Assembly: GCF_030817655.1 (NCBI RefSeq)
Contig: NZ_JAUSZM010000003.1
Location: forward strand, 1,798,001-1,862,000
Direction of reading: 5' to 3'
Source: Streptomyces sp. V4I2
GTDB lineage: Bacteria; Actinomycetota; Actinomycetes; Streptomycetales; Streptomycetaceae
DNA: 64,000 bases
The notes beneath the pieces were generated by a model. The model did not search any database, was not told the origin of the DNA, and saw nothing but the letters and a program-made list of their open reading frames with translations. Below are positions 1-7,988 of the stretch, piece after piece; within the stretch, counting starts at the first letter, position 1, and every line of letters begins with the position of its first letter. A program made the translations under genes and the position numbers.

Positions 1-678
1 TGGCACGGCGGCTGGGTGTGGCAGCGTGTCGCCCCGCTGCTGCGCGCGGCCGGACACGAGGTGCACACCCCCACGTTGACCGGGGTGAGTGACCGCGCCC
101 ATCTGCTGAGCCCGCAGATCGGACTCGGCACGCACGTCGAGGACGTGGTGGCGCTGATCGAGGCCCATGACGCCCGGGGCGTCGTGCTCGTCGGCCACAG
201 TTACGCGGGCCAGGTCGTCACCGGCGTCGCGGACCGGATCCCGGACCGGCTTGCGAAGCGGGTCCACCTCGACGCCTTCGTCGGCGACGACGGTGACGCA
301 GCGATCGATCTGCTGCCCGACACCATCGCCGGGCACTACCGGGAGTCCGTGGCCGGGCCCGGGTTCGGCTGGCTCATCCCGGTGCGCTCGCTGAGCGTGC
401 TCGGCGTCGAGGACCAGGCGGACCTCGACTGGCTCGGCCCGCGACTGACCCCGCACCCGTGGCTGACCTACACCGAGCCACTGCGGCTGACCGGAAAGGC
501 CGACCAGGTCCCCGGCGCCTTCGTCGAGTGCACCGACTGGATGCGGGTGTTCACCCCGCACGCCGAGCGCGCCGCTTCCCGCGGCTGGCCGGTCCACGAG
601 ATCGCCACCGGACACGAAGCGATGGTCACCGCCCCCGGCCGACTCGCCGAACTGCTGCTGGAGATCGCGGCAGCCTGA
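1..678 (+). CDS. alpha/beta hydrolase, 5' end outside window
   Basis: The reading frame is open from base 1, which reads W-H-G-G-W-V-W-Q and places the oxyanion-hole HGG motif at the very edge. The true start therefore lies upstream, and the GTG at 16 is probably internal. The nucleophile elbow VLVGHSYAGQV (G-H-S-Y-A-G) is about 60 residues in, and a C-terminal catalytic His is likely in ATGHEAM. The length and motifs fit the small esterase/carboxylesterase group of the alpha/beta fold. It sits 20 bases before a muconolactone isomerase-like gene and in line with a LigAB dioxygenase, so hydrolysis of a ring-derived ester, lactone or ring-fission product is plausible. The substrate is inferred only from context. 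Confidence 0.8.
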   Translation, partial: WHGGWVWQRVAPLLRAAGHEVHTPTLTGVSDRAHLLSPQIGLGTHVEDVVALIEAHDARGVVLVGHSYAGQVVTGVADRIPDRLAKRVHLDAFVGDDGDAAIDLLPDTIAGHYRESVAGPGFGWLIPVRSLSVLGVEDQADLDWLGPRLTPHPWLTYTEPLRLTGKADQVPGAFVECTDWMRVFTPHAERAASRGWPVHEIATGHEAMVTAPGRLAELLLEIAAA

Positions 679-698
679 CCCCGTGAAGGGATATCCCC

Positions 699-980
699 GT
701 GGAATTCCTCGTCCGCACCGAGAACACCTTGCCCCCGGACACCCCCGACGACGTACGCGAGGAGCTGCGCAAGGGCGAGCGCGAACGGGCCATGCAGCTC
801 AGGGAGGCCAGCATCCTCAAGCGGCTGTGGCGGGTGCCTGGCCGGAACGCGACCATCGGCCTGTACGAGGCGGCCGACCCGGCACAGCTGCATGACGCGC
901 TGGTCTCCTTGCCGATGTGGAAGTGGATGGACATCACCGTCGAGGCACTCGCCACCCATCCGCAGGAGAAGGCACCATGA
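699..980 (+). CDS. muconolactone delta-isomerase-like protein
   Basis: A 93-residue protein with the length and ferredoxin-like layout of muconolactone delta-isomerase (CatC): an N-terminal MEFLVRTEN strand, a helix rich in charged residues with RERAMQL, then LWRVPGRNATIGLYEA and a C-terminal LPMWKWMDI segment. CatC normally shifts the double bond of muconolactone in the ortho branch of the beta-ketoadipate pathway. Here no catB or catA lies beside it; the partners are an SDR and an extradiol LigAB enzyme, so it may act on a different lactone. The ATG follows an AAGGGATA ribosome-binding stretch, and the stop overlaps the next start as ATGA. Confidence 0.8.
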   Translation: MEFLVRTENTLPPDTPDDVREELRKGERERAMQLREASILKRLWRVPGRNATIGLYEAADPAQLHDALVSLPMWKWMDITVEALATHPQEKAP

Positions 981-1726
981 CCGGCCCGGCGAACCGCGGC
1001 CCCCGGGTCGCCGTGGTCACGGGCGCCGCCGGCGGCCTGGGGCTCGCCATCGCCCGCAGACTGGCCGGGGACGGTTTCACGGTCGCCGCCCTCGACGTCG
1101 ACGAACCCGACGACACCAGCTCGATCCCGGGCGGCCGGGCCTGGCGTTGCGACGTCGGGGACCCGGCCGCGACCCGCCAGGCCGTATCCGAGATCGCCGA
1201 GGCGTACGGCGGGGGCCGGATCGATGTACTCGTCAACAACGCCGGCCTGCTCTCCGACCGGGCGCCGCTGCTGGAGACGACCCCGGAGGAGATGCACCGC
1301 TTCTTCGCCGTCAACGCCGTCGGCCCGCTGCTCATGGTGCAGGCGTGCCTGCCCTGGCTGCGCGGCAGCCCGCACCGCGGGCGGGTGGTCAATGTCGTGT
1401 CCCGCACCTTCTTCACGGGGTCCCCGGGCCAGATCGCCTACGTCGCGAGCAAGGGCGCGCTCATCGGGATGACCCGGGTGATGGCACGCGAACTGGGCGA
1501 GCACCGGATCACGGTCAACGCGGTGGCGCCCGCGCAGGTGGCCACCCCGGGCACCCGGGCGCACTCCGGCGACGAGGTGTTCGCCGCGACCATGAGCCGG
1601 CAGGCGATCAAGGAGTTCGTCACCCCGGAGCAGTTCGCGGGGCTGGTCTCCTATCTCGCCTCACCGGACGCGTCCATGGTCACCGGCCAGACGCTCGTCT
1701 GCGACGGCGGCGGACTCCTGCACTGA
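977..1726 (+). CDS. SDR family NAD(P)-dependent oxidoreductase
   Basis: A 249-residue classical short-chain dehydrogenase. The cofactor motif VTGAAGGLG is near residue 15, NNAG near 90, and the catalytic pair appears as YVASK. The C-terminal TGQTLVCDGG is the usual family end. The start was set at the ATG at 977 because it overlaps the previous stop (ATGA), which suggests translational coupling; an in-frame ATG at 917 would overlap the isomerase gene by 64 bases. Family members oxidise or reduce hydroxyl/keto groups on small molecules. With LigA/LigB directly downstream, an alcohol, dihydrodiol or hydroxyacid step in aromatic breakdown is a reasonable guess. Confidence 0.85.
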   Translation: MTGPANRGPRVAVVTGAAGGLGLAIARRLAGDGFTVAALDVDEPDDTSSIPGGRAWRCDVGDPAATRQAVSEIAEAYGGGRIDVLVNNAGLLSDRAPLLETTPEEMHRFFAVNAVGPLLMVQACLPWLRGSPHRGRVVNVVSRTFFTGSPGQIAYVASKGALIGMTRVMARELGEHRITVNAVAPAQVATPGTRAHSGDEVFAATMSRQAIKEFVTPEQFAGLVSYLASPDASMVTGQTLVCDGGGLLH

Positions 1727-1758
1727 CCGGCACCCACACCGGAGAGGAGAAGAACAGC

Positions 1759-2115
1759 ATGTCCAGCACCACACCCCGGGTCCCCGGCACCTATGTCTTC
1801 GACGCCGCGGAGAACCGCCGCGGCCGAGCCTTGAACCGGCTCTGCGGGTCCCTCAAGGACGCCGAGAACCGGGAGAGGTTCACAGCCGACGAAGCCGCGT
1901 ACTGCGAGACGTACGGGCTCACGGCCCAGCAGCGGGACGCCGTTCTGCGGCGGGACTGGAACCGGATGATGGAGCTGGGCGGCTCCATCTTCTACGTCTT
2001 CAAGCTCGCCATGGTCGACCAGAAGTCCATGCAGTACCTCGGCGGGGTCTTCACCGGCATGACCACCGAGGAGTTCACGCAGGCGCTGAAAGCGGGAGGG
2101 CGGAACTTTGGCTGA
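1759..2115 (+). CDS. extradiol dioxygenase small subunit, LigA domain
   Basis: A 118-residue all-helical protein matching the alpha subunit of protocatechuate 4,5-dioxygenase (LigA): GTYVFDAAENRRGRALN at the N-terminus, then FTADEAAYCETYGL and RDWNRMMELGGSIFY with F-K-L-A shortly after. In LigAB this subunit packs over the beta-subunit active site and helps bind the ring substrate. It starts at an ATG with GGAGAGGAG upstream. The last 8 bases overlap the LigB-like gene, so the two are made as a coupled pair. The native substrate (protocatechuate, gallate or another catechol acid) cannot be told from sequence alone. Confidence 0.87.
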   Translation: MSSTTPRVPGTYVFDAAENRRGRALNRLCGSLKDAENRERFTADEAAYCETYGLTAQQRDAVLRRDWNRMMELGGSIFYVFKLAMVDQKSMQYLGGVFTGMTTEEFTQALKAGGRNFG

Positions 2116-2956
2116 GGTGACATGGGGTCTGGCCACCTCGCACGTACCGTCGATCGGTGCGGCCATGGACCACGGGAGGACGCAAGACCCGTACTGGAAA
2201 AAGCTGTTCGACGGATACACGCCGGCGCGGGAGTGGATGGCCCGGCACACCCCCGACGTCGCGGTGGTCATCTACAACGACCACGCCAACGCCGTCGACA
2301 TGAGCGTCACCCCCACCTTCGCGCTCGGGACGGCCGAGTCGTACCGGGTGGCCGACGAGGGATGGGGCAGCCGTCCGGTGCCCACGGTCACGGGCGCCCC
2401 CGAGTTCTCCGACCACCTCGTCAAGAGCCTGATCGACGCCTCCTTCGACCTCACCGTCTACCAGGAACTCGACGTCGACCACGGCCTGACCGTTCCCTTG
2501 TCGGTGTACTGCCCCGACCCCGGCGAACGCTGGCCCTGCGCGGTGGTTCCCCTCCTGGTCAACGTCATCCAGTACCCGCAGCCGACCGCCGCGCGGTGCC
2601 TGGCCCTCGGCCGCGCGCTCGGCGAGGCCATCCGCTCCTTCCCCGAGGACCTCAAGGTCGCCGTCTTCGGCACCGGCGGCATGTCCCACCAGCTCGCCGG
2701 CGCCCGCGCGGGACTGATCAACCAGGACTTCGACCGGATGTTCCTCGACGCGATCGAGCACGACCCCGAGAAACTGGCCGCGCTGACGCGCGAGGAGTAC
2801 ATCCGCGAGGCCGGCTCCGAGGGCATCGAGCTGATCATGTGGCTGATCATGCGCGGCGCGCTGGGACCCCGGATCCGCCGTGTGTACGACGCCTACCACG
2901 TACCGGCGTCCAACACGGCGGCCGGGATGGCGCTGTTCGAGAACCTGAGCCGGTGA
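2108..2956 (+). CDS. extradiol dioxygenase large subunit, LigB superfamily
   Basis: A 282-residue class III extradiol dioxygenase catalytic subunit. The family's Fe(II) ligands are all present at nearly canonical spacing: H12 (LATSHVPSIG), H59 (YNDHA) and E241 (SEGIELIM). The acid/base His is H194 (GTGGMSHQL). It would open a catechol-type ring next to, rather than between, the hydroxyls. The proposed start is the TTG at 2108, overlapping the LigA gene by 8 bases; a GTG at 2117 is an alternative three codons in. It is the last gene of the first catabolic run, and the convergent TetR gene begins 33 bases later. Confidence 0.87.
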   Translation: MAEVTWGLATSHVPSIGAAMDHGRTQDPYWKKLFDGYTPAREWMARHTPDVAVVIYNDHANAVDMSVTPTFALGTAESYRVADEGWGSRPVPTVTGAPEFSDHLVKSLIDASFDLTVYQELDVDHGLTVPLSVYCPDPGERWPCAVVPLLVNVIQYPQPTAARCLALGRALGEAIRSFPEDLKVAVFGTGGMSHQLAGARAGLINQDFDRMFLDAIEHDPEKLAALTREEYIREAGSEGIELIMWLIMRGALGPRIRRVYDAYHVPASNTAAGMALFENLSR

Positions 2957-2989
2957 TACGCCGTCAGCCAGCTGGGCCGGCGCCACGCG

Positions 2990-3565
2990 TCAGCCGGAGC
3001 GGTAGCGGAGCCCGTCGAGCAGGAGGTCGAGCATGCGGCCCGCGCGGTCGCGCAGCCCCTTGTCGCTCGTGATCAGCAGGACACCCCCGAGACTGAACCC
3101 GACATCGAGCGGGTCCACGTCCGAGCGCAGAACTCCCGCTTCGGCCCCGGCGTGCAGCAGTGTGCTGATGGCCGTGCTGATCCGGTCGAGACTCTCGGCG
3201 AACGGATCCTCGTCGCCGGAGGCGATGACGGCCTTCAGTGCGTCCGCCATGCCCTGCTTGGTGGCCAGGTAGTCGATGAACAGGTCCATCCACCTCCGCA
3301 TGGCCTGGTCGGGCGGGAGCTGTGCGAGCAGTTCCGTGACGCTGTCGCAGACCCGGGCGAGTTCGTTGCGGTAGGCGGCCTCGAGCAGTGCCTCGCGGGT
3401 GGGGAAGTGCCGGTAGAGCGTGCCGATGCCCACGCCGGCGTCCTTGGCGATGGCCTCGAGGGACGCGTCGGTGCCGGTCTCGGAGAACGCGCGCGCCGCG
3501 ACTTCGAGGAGGCGTTCCCGGTTGCGTCGCGCGTCAGCACGCAGTCCGCGTGTGGTGGCGGTCAC
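2990..3565 (-). CDS. TetR family transcriptional regulator
   Basis: A 191-residue TetR protein. The N-terminal helix-turn-helix covers about residues 12-58, with RLLEVAARAFSETG and AGVGIGTLYRHFPTREAL; the C-terminal two-thirds is a helical ligand-binding domain. The GTG at 3565 was chosen because AAGGAAGGAAAG lies just upstream, although the frame stays open to 3655. It is divergent from the SDR gene at 3670. Two palindromes in the shared 104-base gap are the likely operators, so it probably represses both itself and that SDR. It converges on the LigB gene and may also control the catabolic run, but this is not shown by the sequence. Confidence 0.9.
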   Translation of the reverse strand: MTATTRGLRADARRNRERLLEVAARAFSETGTDASLEAIAKDAGVGIGTLYRHFPTREALLEAAYRNELARVCDSVTELLAQLPPDQAMRRWMDLFIDYLATKQGMADALKAVIASGDEDPFAESLDRISTAISTLLHAGAEAGVLRSDVDPLDVGFSLGGVLLITSDKGLRDRAGRMLDLLLDGLRYRSG

Positions 3566-3588
3566 AGCTTTCCTTCCTTCTGGACAAT

Positions 3589-3635
3589 CGGAGGAGCCTC
3601 CGCTTAGGGTCTGGAAGTAATCGGAGGCACCTCCG
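3589..3635. promoter_or_regulatory. paired TetR-type operators CGGAGG-NN-CCTCCG
   Basis: Two perfect 14-bp palindromes, at 3589-3602 (centre AG) and 3622-3635 (centre CA), lie 33 bp apart centre to centre between the divergent TetR and SDR genes. Both are preceded by AAT and followed by a T-rich triplet, so the two sites match beyond the core. Paired palindromes in such a gap are a standard arrangement for an autoregulating TetR repressor. Binding by the adjacent TetR is inferred. Confidence 0.7.
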
Positions 3636-3669
3636 GTTTCGAGAGTAGCAAACAAGGAGCATGGCGAGA

Positions 3670-4635
3670 ATGGCCACGAGGACAGGCATCACCAGTCCGT
3701 TCACCAGCCGGTCCACGGCTGCCGACGTCATCGCGGGCATCGATCTCACGGGCCGCCGCGCTGTCGTCACCGGGGCGGCGTCCGGCATCGGCGTGGAGAC
3801 CGCCCGAGCGCTGGCCGGCGCCGGCGCGGAGGTCACGCTGGCCGTGCGGAACACCGCCGCCGGCGATCGCACCGCGAAGGACATCCGGGCCACCACCGGC
3901 TCCGAAGGCATACGGGTCGCCGCCCTGGACCTGACCGATCCGGCGTCCGTCCGCGCGTTCACCGCCGCCTGGCACGGCCCGCTGCACATCCTCGTCAACA
4001 ACGCCGGGGTCATGGCGGCCCCGGAGAGCCGCACACCCCAGGGCTGGGAGTTGCAGTTCGCCACCAACCACCTGGGGCACTTCGCCCTGACCACCGGGCT
4101 GCACGAGGCACTCGCGGCGGCCGGCGGTGCCCGGGTGGTGTCGGTGAGTTCCAGCGGGCACCTGTTCTCACCCGTCGTCTTCGACGACCTCCACTTCACC
4201 GAGCGGCCCTACGACCCGTGGCTGGCATACGGCCAGTCCAAGACCGCAAACGTGCTGTTCGCGGTCGAGGCCGGCCGGCGATGGGCCGCAGACGGGATCA
4301 CGGCCAACGCACTGATGCCCGGAGGGATCCAGACCAACCTGGGGCGCTACATGGACGACGCCTCGATGGGCCTGTTCATGACCCACCTGCGAGCCCTCCT
4401 CGGCGAAGGAACGCCCCTGCCCGAGATGTCCTTCAAATCGGTCGAACAGGGCGCCGCGACCTCCGTCCTGCTGGCCACCTCACCCTTGCTCGACGGCATC
4501 AGCGGCCGGTACTTCGAGGACTGCGACGAGGCCCCACTGCACCAGCCTGGCACCAACACCGGGGTCGCGCCGCACGCCCTGGATCCGGAGGCTGCCGAGC
4601 GACTCTGGCAGGTCTCCGAGCAACTCCTGGACTGA
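3670..4635 (+). CDS. SDR family oxidoreductase, retinol dehydrogenase-like
   Basis: A 321-residue short-chain dehydrogenase, longer than the classical 250 because of a C-terminal extension, as in the retinol-dehydrogenase-like group. It has VVTGAASGIG at the cofactor site, NNAGVM in the middle, a conserved Ser in VSVSSSGH and the catalytic YGQSK. The ATG at 3670 sits 10 bases after AAGGAG; the ATG at 3661 is only one base after it and is less likely. It is divergent from the TetR gene with two operator palindromes between them, so it is probably the repressor's main target. Its substrate is unknown. The 351-bp element's first copy begins directly after its stop. Confidence 0.85.
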   Translation: MATRTGITSPFTSRSTAADVIAGIDLTGRRAVVTGAASGIGVETARALAGAGAEVTLAVRNTAAGDRTAKDIRATTGSEGIRVAALDLTDPASVRAFTAAWHGPLHILVNNAGVMAAPESRTPQGWELQFATNHLGHFALTTGLHEALAAAGGARVVSVSSSGHLFSPVVFDDLHFTERPYDPWLAYGQSKTANVLFAVEAGRRWAADGITANALMPGGIQTNLGRYMDDASMGLFMTHLRALLGEGTPLPEMSFKSVEQGAATSVLLATSPLLDGISGRYFEDCDEAPLHQPGTNTGVAPHALDPEAAERLWQVSEQLLD

Positions 4636-4989
4636 CCGTTCCTGTGGACTGAGCGGGAGTGAGTCCGTTCAGCCGCGCGCCCCGAACGGTCTTGGGCGAG
4701 CTGGTCCCCGGCGTACTCGACCCCGGGGCGGCGACACGCATCGTGTGCGTGGTCCGGGCCCGGGAGGCCAGTTCCCTGTGCGACCTGGCCAAGTGGGTAC
4801 GGCCAAAGGCGGCGGGGAGGCCCTGAACCATCCTCTGGTGGAGCAGGGGCCCCGCACGCTGACGCCGTACCCGGTATCCCAGGTCGCACGACCACGCTAA
4901 CCCGAACGGCCCAGGAAACCGCAAGCCCGCAAGCAGGCGATCACCCGATCGAGCTAATCCGGCCTCGTACGCACTCCCTGGCGAACAGT
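4636..4989. repeat. copy 1 of a ~351-bp dispersed element
   Basis: This stretch is near-identical (by eye roughly nine bases in ten) to 5958-6310, in the same orientation, with a one-base length difference. Similarity starts at the SDR stop codon and ends inside what should be the yceI coding region. Unlike copy 2 it is not flanked by a direct repeat, which suggests that one flank was lost by recombination or deletion. The only coding possibility seen is a 55-codon GTG frame (4659-4826) with no recognised family. Copy 2 carries a one-base indel in the same frame, so it is probably not a conserved gene. Confidence 0.75.
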
Positions 4990-5451
4990 GTCCTCTTCGG
5001 CCAGAACGTCACGGCGGTGGGCCGTACCGAAAAGGTCACCGGAGAGCTGGAGATCGAAGGCAACCGGGCGGTCAGCGGATCCTTCACCGTCGACCTCGCC
5101 TCGGTGAAGAGCGACTCCGACCAGCGCGACGGCCAGTTCCGCGGCCGGGTCATGAACACCGAGCGGTACCCGGAGGCCACCTTCGAGCTCACCGAGCCCG
5201 TCGACTTCGGCTCCGCTCCGGCGGTGGGCGAGCAGGTCAGCGCCAAGGCCACAGGCGAGCTGACCGTCCACGGTGAGACCAACTCGGTCTCCTTCGAGCT
5301 CGACGCCCAGCGCACCGCCGACGGCTTCCGGGTCAACGGCTCCATCCCGGTCACCTTCGCCGACTACGGCATCGAGGCACCCGACTTCGGCGGGATCGCG
5401 GTGGAGGACGACGGAAACATCGAGTTCCTCCTCGCCTTCGACCGCGCCTGA
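4990..5451 (+). pseudogene. YceI family protein, N-terminally truncated
   Basis: The frame from VLFGQNVTAVGRTEKVTG onward is the C-terminal two-thirds of the secreted YceI (lipocalin-like) family, with VDLASVKSD, QRDGQFRGR, YPEATFELTEP and GSIPVTFADYGI. Family members normally have an anchor or signal peptide and a first strand before this point, about 60 residues or more. Here that part is replaced by copy 1 of the 351-bp element. The in-frame GTG at 5017 could start a shortened product of 144 residues, but it would lack export signals and part of the barrel. YceI proteins bind isoprenoid or amphiphilic ligands. Most likely this gene is inactive. Confidence 0.65.
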
Positions 5452-5544
5452 GCCCACACGGGCACCCTCGCCCCTGACTCCCGATCCCCCACCGGACACC
5501 CGCCGACGCGTTCACCGGCGTCCGCACATCATTGGAGACCCCCC

Positions 5545-6889
5545 ATGTCGAACAGCACCAGCCGACTGCCCCGTAAGGCCATAGCCACCCTCCTGGCTGC
5601 GGCGACCGTAGGAGCTGTGGCCGGCTGCGCACCTGCCGCCACGGCCACCGCCACCACCTCCGCGCCGTCCCACAGCGGCCTGGGCCTCGGCCTCGAAGCC
5701 CCGTACACAAGCCCCGCCACGCAGGAGCGCAACAAGCGCGTCGCCGTCCACGTCCTCACCCAGCTCTTCGAGGAGGGCAACCTCAAGGTCGCCGACCGGT
5801 ACCTCAGCGAGGACTACATCCAGCACAACCCCGCCGCCCCCAACGGCCGGGAAGCGATCAAGAACTTCATTCGCGAGTGGACCGCGCGCTTCCCGGACCA
5901 CCAGTACAACGTCAAGCGGGTCCTCGCCCAGGGCAACCTGGTCCTGGTGCACTCCAACCGTTCCTGTGGACTGAGCGGGAATGAGTCCGTTCAGCCGCGC
6001 GCCCCGAACGGTCTTGGGCGAGCTGGTCCCCGGCGTACTCGACCCCGGGGCGGCGACACGCATCCTGTGCGTGGTCCGGGCCCGGGAGGCCAGTTCCCTC
6101 ACGACCTGGCCAATTGGGTACGGCCAGGGGCGACGGGGAGGCCCTGAACCATCCTCTGGTGGAGCAGGGGCCCCGCACGCTGACGCCGTACCCGGTGTCC
6201 CAGATCGCACGATCACGTTAGCCCGATCAGCCCAGGGCACCGCAAGCCCGCAAGCGGACGATCACACGATCGAGCTAATTCGGCCTTGTGTGCACTCCTT
6301 GGTGAGCAGTTCCAACCCCGTCTACGAGCCCGGCACCCGTGGCACGGCCGTGGTCGACATCTTCCGCTTCGACCCCAAGAGCGGCATGATCGCCGAGCAC
6401 TGGGACACGGTCCAGGACGTGCCGGCGACCACCGTCAACGGCAACGACATGTTCGGCACGGTCAGCAACCCGCACACGAACCAGCCCAGCGGCCCGCGCT
6501 GGAGCACGTCTCTCAGCGAGAAGATCGCCACCAGTTACTTCGACACCCTCCTCATCGACAAGAACCCCGACGCCGTCAGGTACCTCGCGCCGGAGTACTA
6601 CCAGCACAACCCGACCATCCCCAACGGCTCCGCGGGCCTGCGCGAGCAGTTCACCAACTTCTTCCGCCAGTTCCCGAACCTGATCGTGGAACGCAAGCGC
6701 GTCATCGCCGACAAGGACTACGTCGCCATCCACGCCCACTACCGCCTCAGCCCCGAGGACCGCGGTCAGTCGGTCGTGGACATCTTCCGGGTCGCGAAGC
6801 AGAAGAACGGCGAGCTCAAGATCATCGAGCACTGGGACGCCGTACAGGACGTCCCGGCCACCTCCGCCAACGACAACACGATGTTCTGA
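5545..6889 (+). pseudogene. tandem SnoaL-like lipoprotein, interrupted by 351-bp element
   Basis: The gene begins with a lipoprotein signal ending in a VAGC lipobox. The first SnoaL-like (NTF2 fold) domain contains RYLSEDYIQHNPAAPNG and runs to LVLVHS. It is cut by the element at 5960, and coding resumes at 6318 with PVYEPGTRGTAVVDIF. A second SnoaL domain follows, with YYQHNPTIPNG and EHWDAVQDVPAT. Removing the element plus one 7-bp duplication rejoins the frame perfectly (HSN-PVYEP), so this was one intact exported protein of about 330 residues with duplicated domains. With the insert, translation of the first part stops at 6147, and the second part is in another frame. SnoaL folds often bind or isomerise hydrophobic ligands; the function here is unknown. 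Confidence 0.85.
5960..6310. mobile_element. copy 2 of the ~351-bp element with 7-bp target duplication
   Basis: The element is flanked by direct repeats TCCAACC at 5953-5959 and 6311-6317. Deleting the element and one repeat restores the host gene's frame, which is strong evidence of transposition. Because the edges are ambiguous, the duplication could be 4 to 7 bp. No clear terminal inverted repeats and no transposase gene are visible, so it would have to be a non-autonomous element mobilised in trans, or an IS remnant. An ATG frame from 5981 reads out of the element into the SnoaL remnant and ends at 6889; this is probably fortuitous. Confidence 0.75.
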
Positions 6890-7044
6890 CCTCTCCGGTT
6901 CCTCGCGGCGCCTCGGCCCCGGTCGGTGGTGACGGGCCACGCATTTCCCGGGTGCGGACAGCAGTCCGATCGACCCAACCCCAAGCCTGGCTTCCGCCCC
7001 AGCCACCCAAGGGCTTGATTTACGAGTCAACCATGCGCCAGTGT

Positions 7045-7078
7045 GACCGCTGTACGGACCCTTGTCCGTACAGCGGTC
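7045..7078. promoter_or_regulatory. perfect 15-bp inverted repeat upstream of dioxygenase
   Basis: Arms at 7045-7059 and 7064-7078 are perfectly complementary around a CCTT centre and contain TGTACGGAC/GTCCGTACA. The repeat lies 28 bases before the intradiol dioxygenase start. No T-run follows, so a terminator is less likely than an operator for a TetR-like dimer. The TetR gene at 2990 seems to have a different site (CGGAGG halves), so the cognate regulator is not obvious in this window. Confidence 0.6.
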
Positions 7079-7106
7079 GAGGCCGGAACGAATCGAGGAG
7101 GATTCC

Positions 7107-7988
7107 ATGGCCTTCGTGACGGAGGACAACCTCAGCGACCTGGCGGTGAAGCGGTGGGCCACAGCGCACTCGCCCCGGCTCGCCGAGCTGATGACAGCGT
7201 TGGTGCGGCACCTCCACGCGTACGCCCGCGAGGTCGGGCTGACGGAAGAGGAGTGGGCGACTGCCGTCGAATGGCTCACGGCGACGGGCCGGATCAGTGA
7301 CGACAAGCGTCAGGAGTTCATCCTCGCCTCCGACGTCCTAGGGCTCAGCACGCTCGTCGTCCAGCTCAACCACCACTTCTCGGCGGACGCCACTCCGGCG
7401 ACGGTGCTCGGTCCGTTCCACATCGACGGCTCTCCGACGGCCGGTTTCGGAGCCGACATGTCGGACGGCATCCCGGGAACGCCGCTGTTCATCACCGGCC
7501 GAGTCCTCGACCTCGACGGCACGCCTCTGCCCGACGTCGTCCTGGACGTGTGGCAGGCCGACGCCGACGGCGCCTACGAGGCGCAGCTGCAAGAGATCGA
7601 CGAGGCCCGGCTGCGCGCGCTGTACCGGACGCGGGCGGACGGCACGTACTGCGTGCGCACCATCGCGCCACGCGGCTACGCGATTCCGATGGACGGTCCG
7701 GTCGGTGACCTGATCGGCAGGACCGACATCAGCCACTTCCGTCCCGCGCACATCCACTTCCTGATCGACCACCCCGGCCACGAGAAGCTCATCACCCATC
7801 TGTTCCGGGAGGGTTCCGAATTCCTCGACACCGATGTCGTGTTCGGCACGAAGGACGAGCTGATCGTGCGCTTCACCGAGGAACCGGCAGGCTCCTCCCC
7901 TGACGGCGCCACCATCGACGAGCCGTACCTGCGCGCCGAGTTCGATTTCGTGCTGCAGCCCCGGACGACGGACGAGCCGCAGCCGTGA
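7107..7988 (+). CDS. intradiol ring-cleavage dioxygenase, hydroxyquinol/catechol 1,2-type
   Basis: A 293-residue non-haem Fe(III) intradiol dioxygenase. Residues 1-100 form the helical N-terminal dimerisation domain typical of catechol and hydroxyquinol 1,2-dioxygenases; the rest is the catalytic beta-sandwich. Fe ligands are visible as a Tyr in RALYRTRADGTY, a Tyr in PRGYAIP and the two His of RPAHIHFLI. The ATG at 7107 follows a strong GAGGAGG; the frame is open to 7062, but no better signal exists there. It heads a five-gene run with overlapping or nearly touching genes. Hydroxyquinol or a substituted catechol is the likely substrate; the exact one is uncertain. Confidence 0.87.
   Translation: MAFVTEDNLSDLAVKRWATAHSPRLAELMTALVRHLHAYAREVGLTEEEWATAVEWLTATGRISDDKRQEFILASDVLGLSTLVVQLNHHFSADATPATVLGPFHIDGSPTAGFGADMSDGIPGTPLFITGRVLDLDGTPLPDVVLDVWQADADGAYEAQLQEIDEARLRALYRTRADGTYCVRTIAPRGYAIPMDGPVGDLIGRTDISHFRPAHIHFLIDHPGHEKLITHLFREGSEFLDTDVVFGTKDELIVRFTEEPAGSSPDGATIDEPYLRAEFDFVLQPRTTDEPQP

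Noticed and set aside
2957..2989. Terminator between LigB and the TetR gene
   Set aside because: The 33-base gap is GC-rich but shows no stable stem-loop.
4659..4826. A 55-codon gene inside copy 1 of the repeated element
   Set aside because: The frame is broken in copy 2 by an indel and matches no known family, so it is not supported as a gene.
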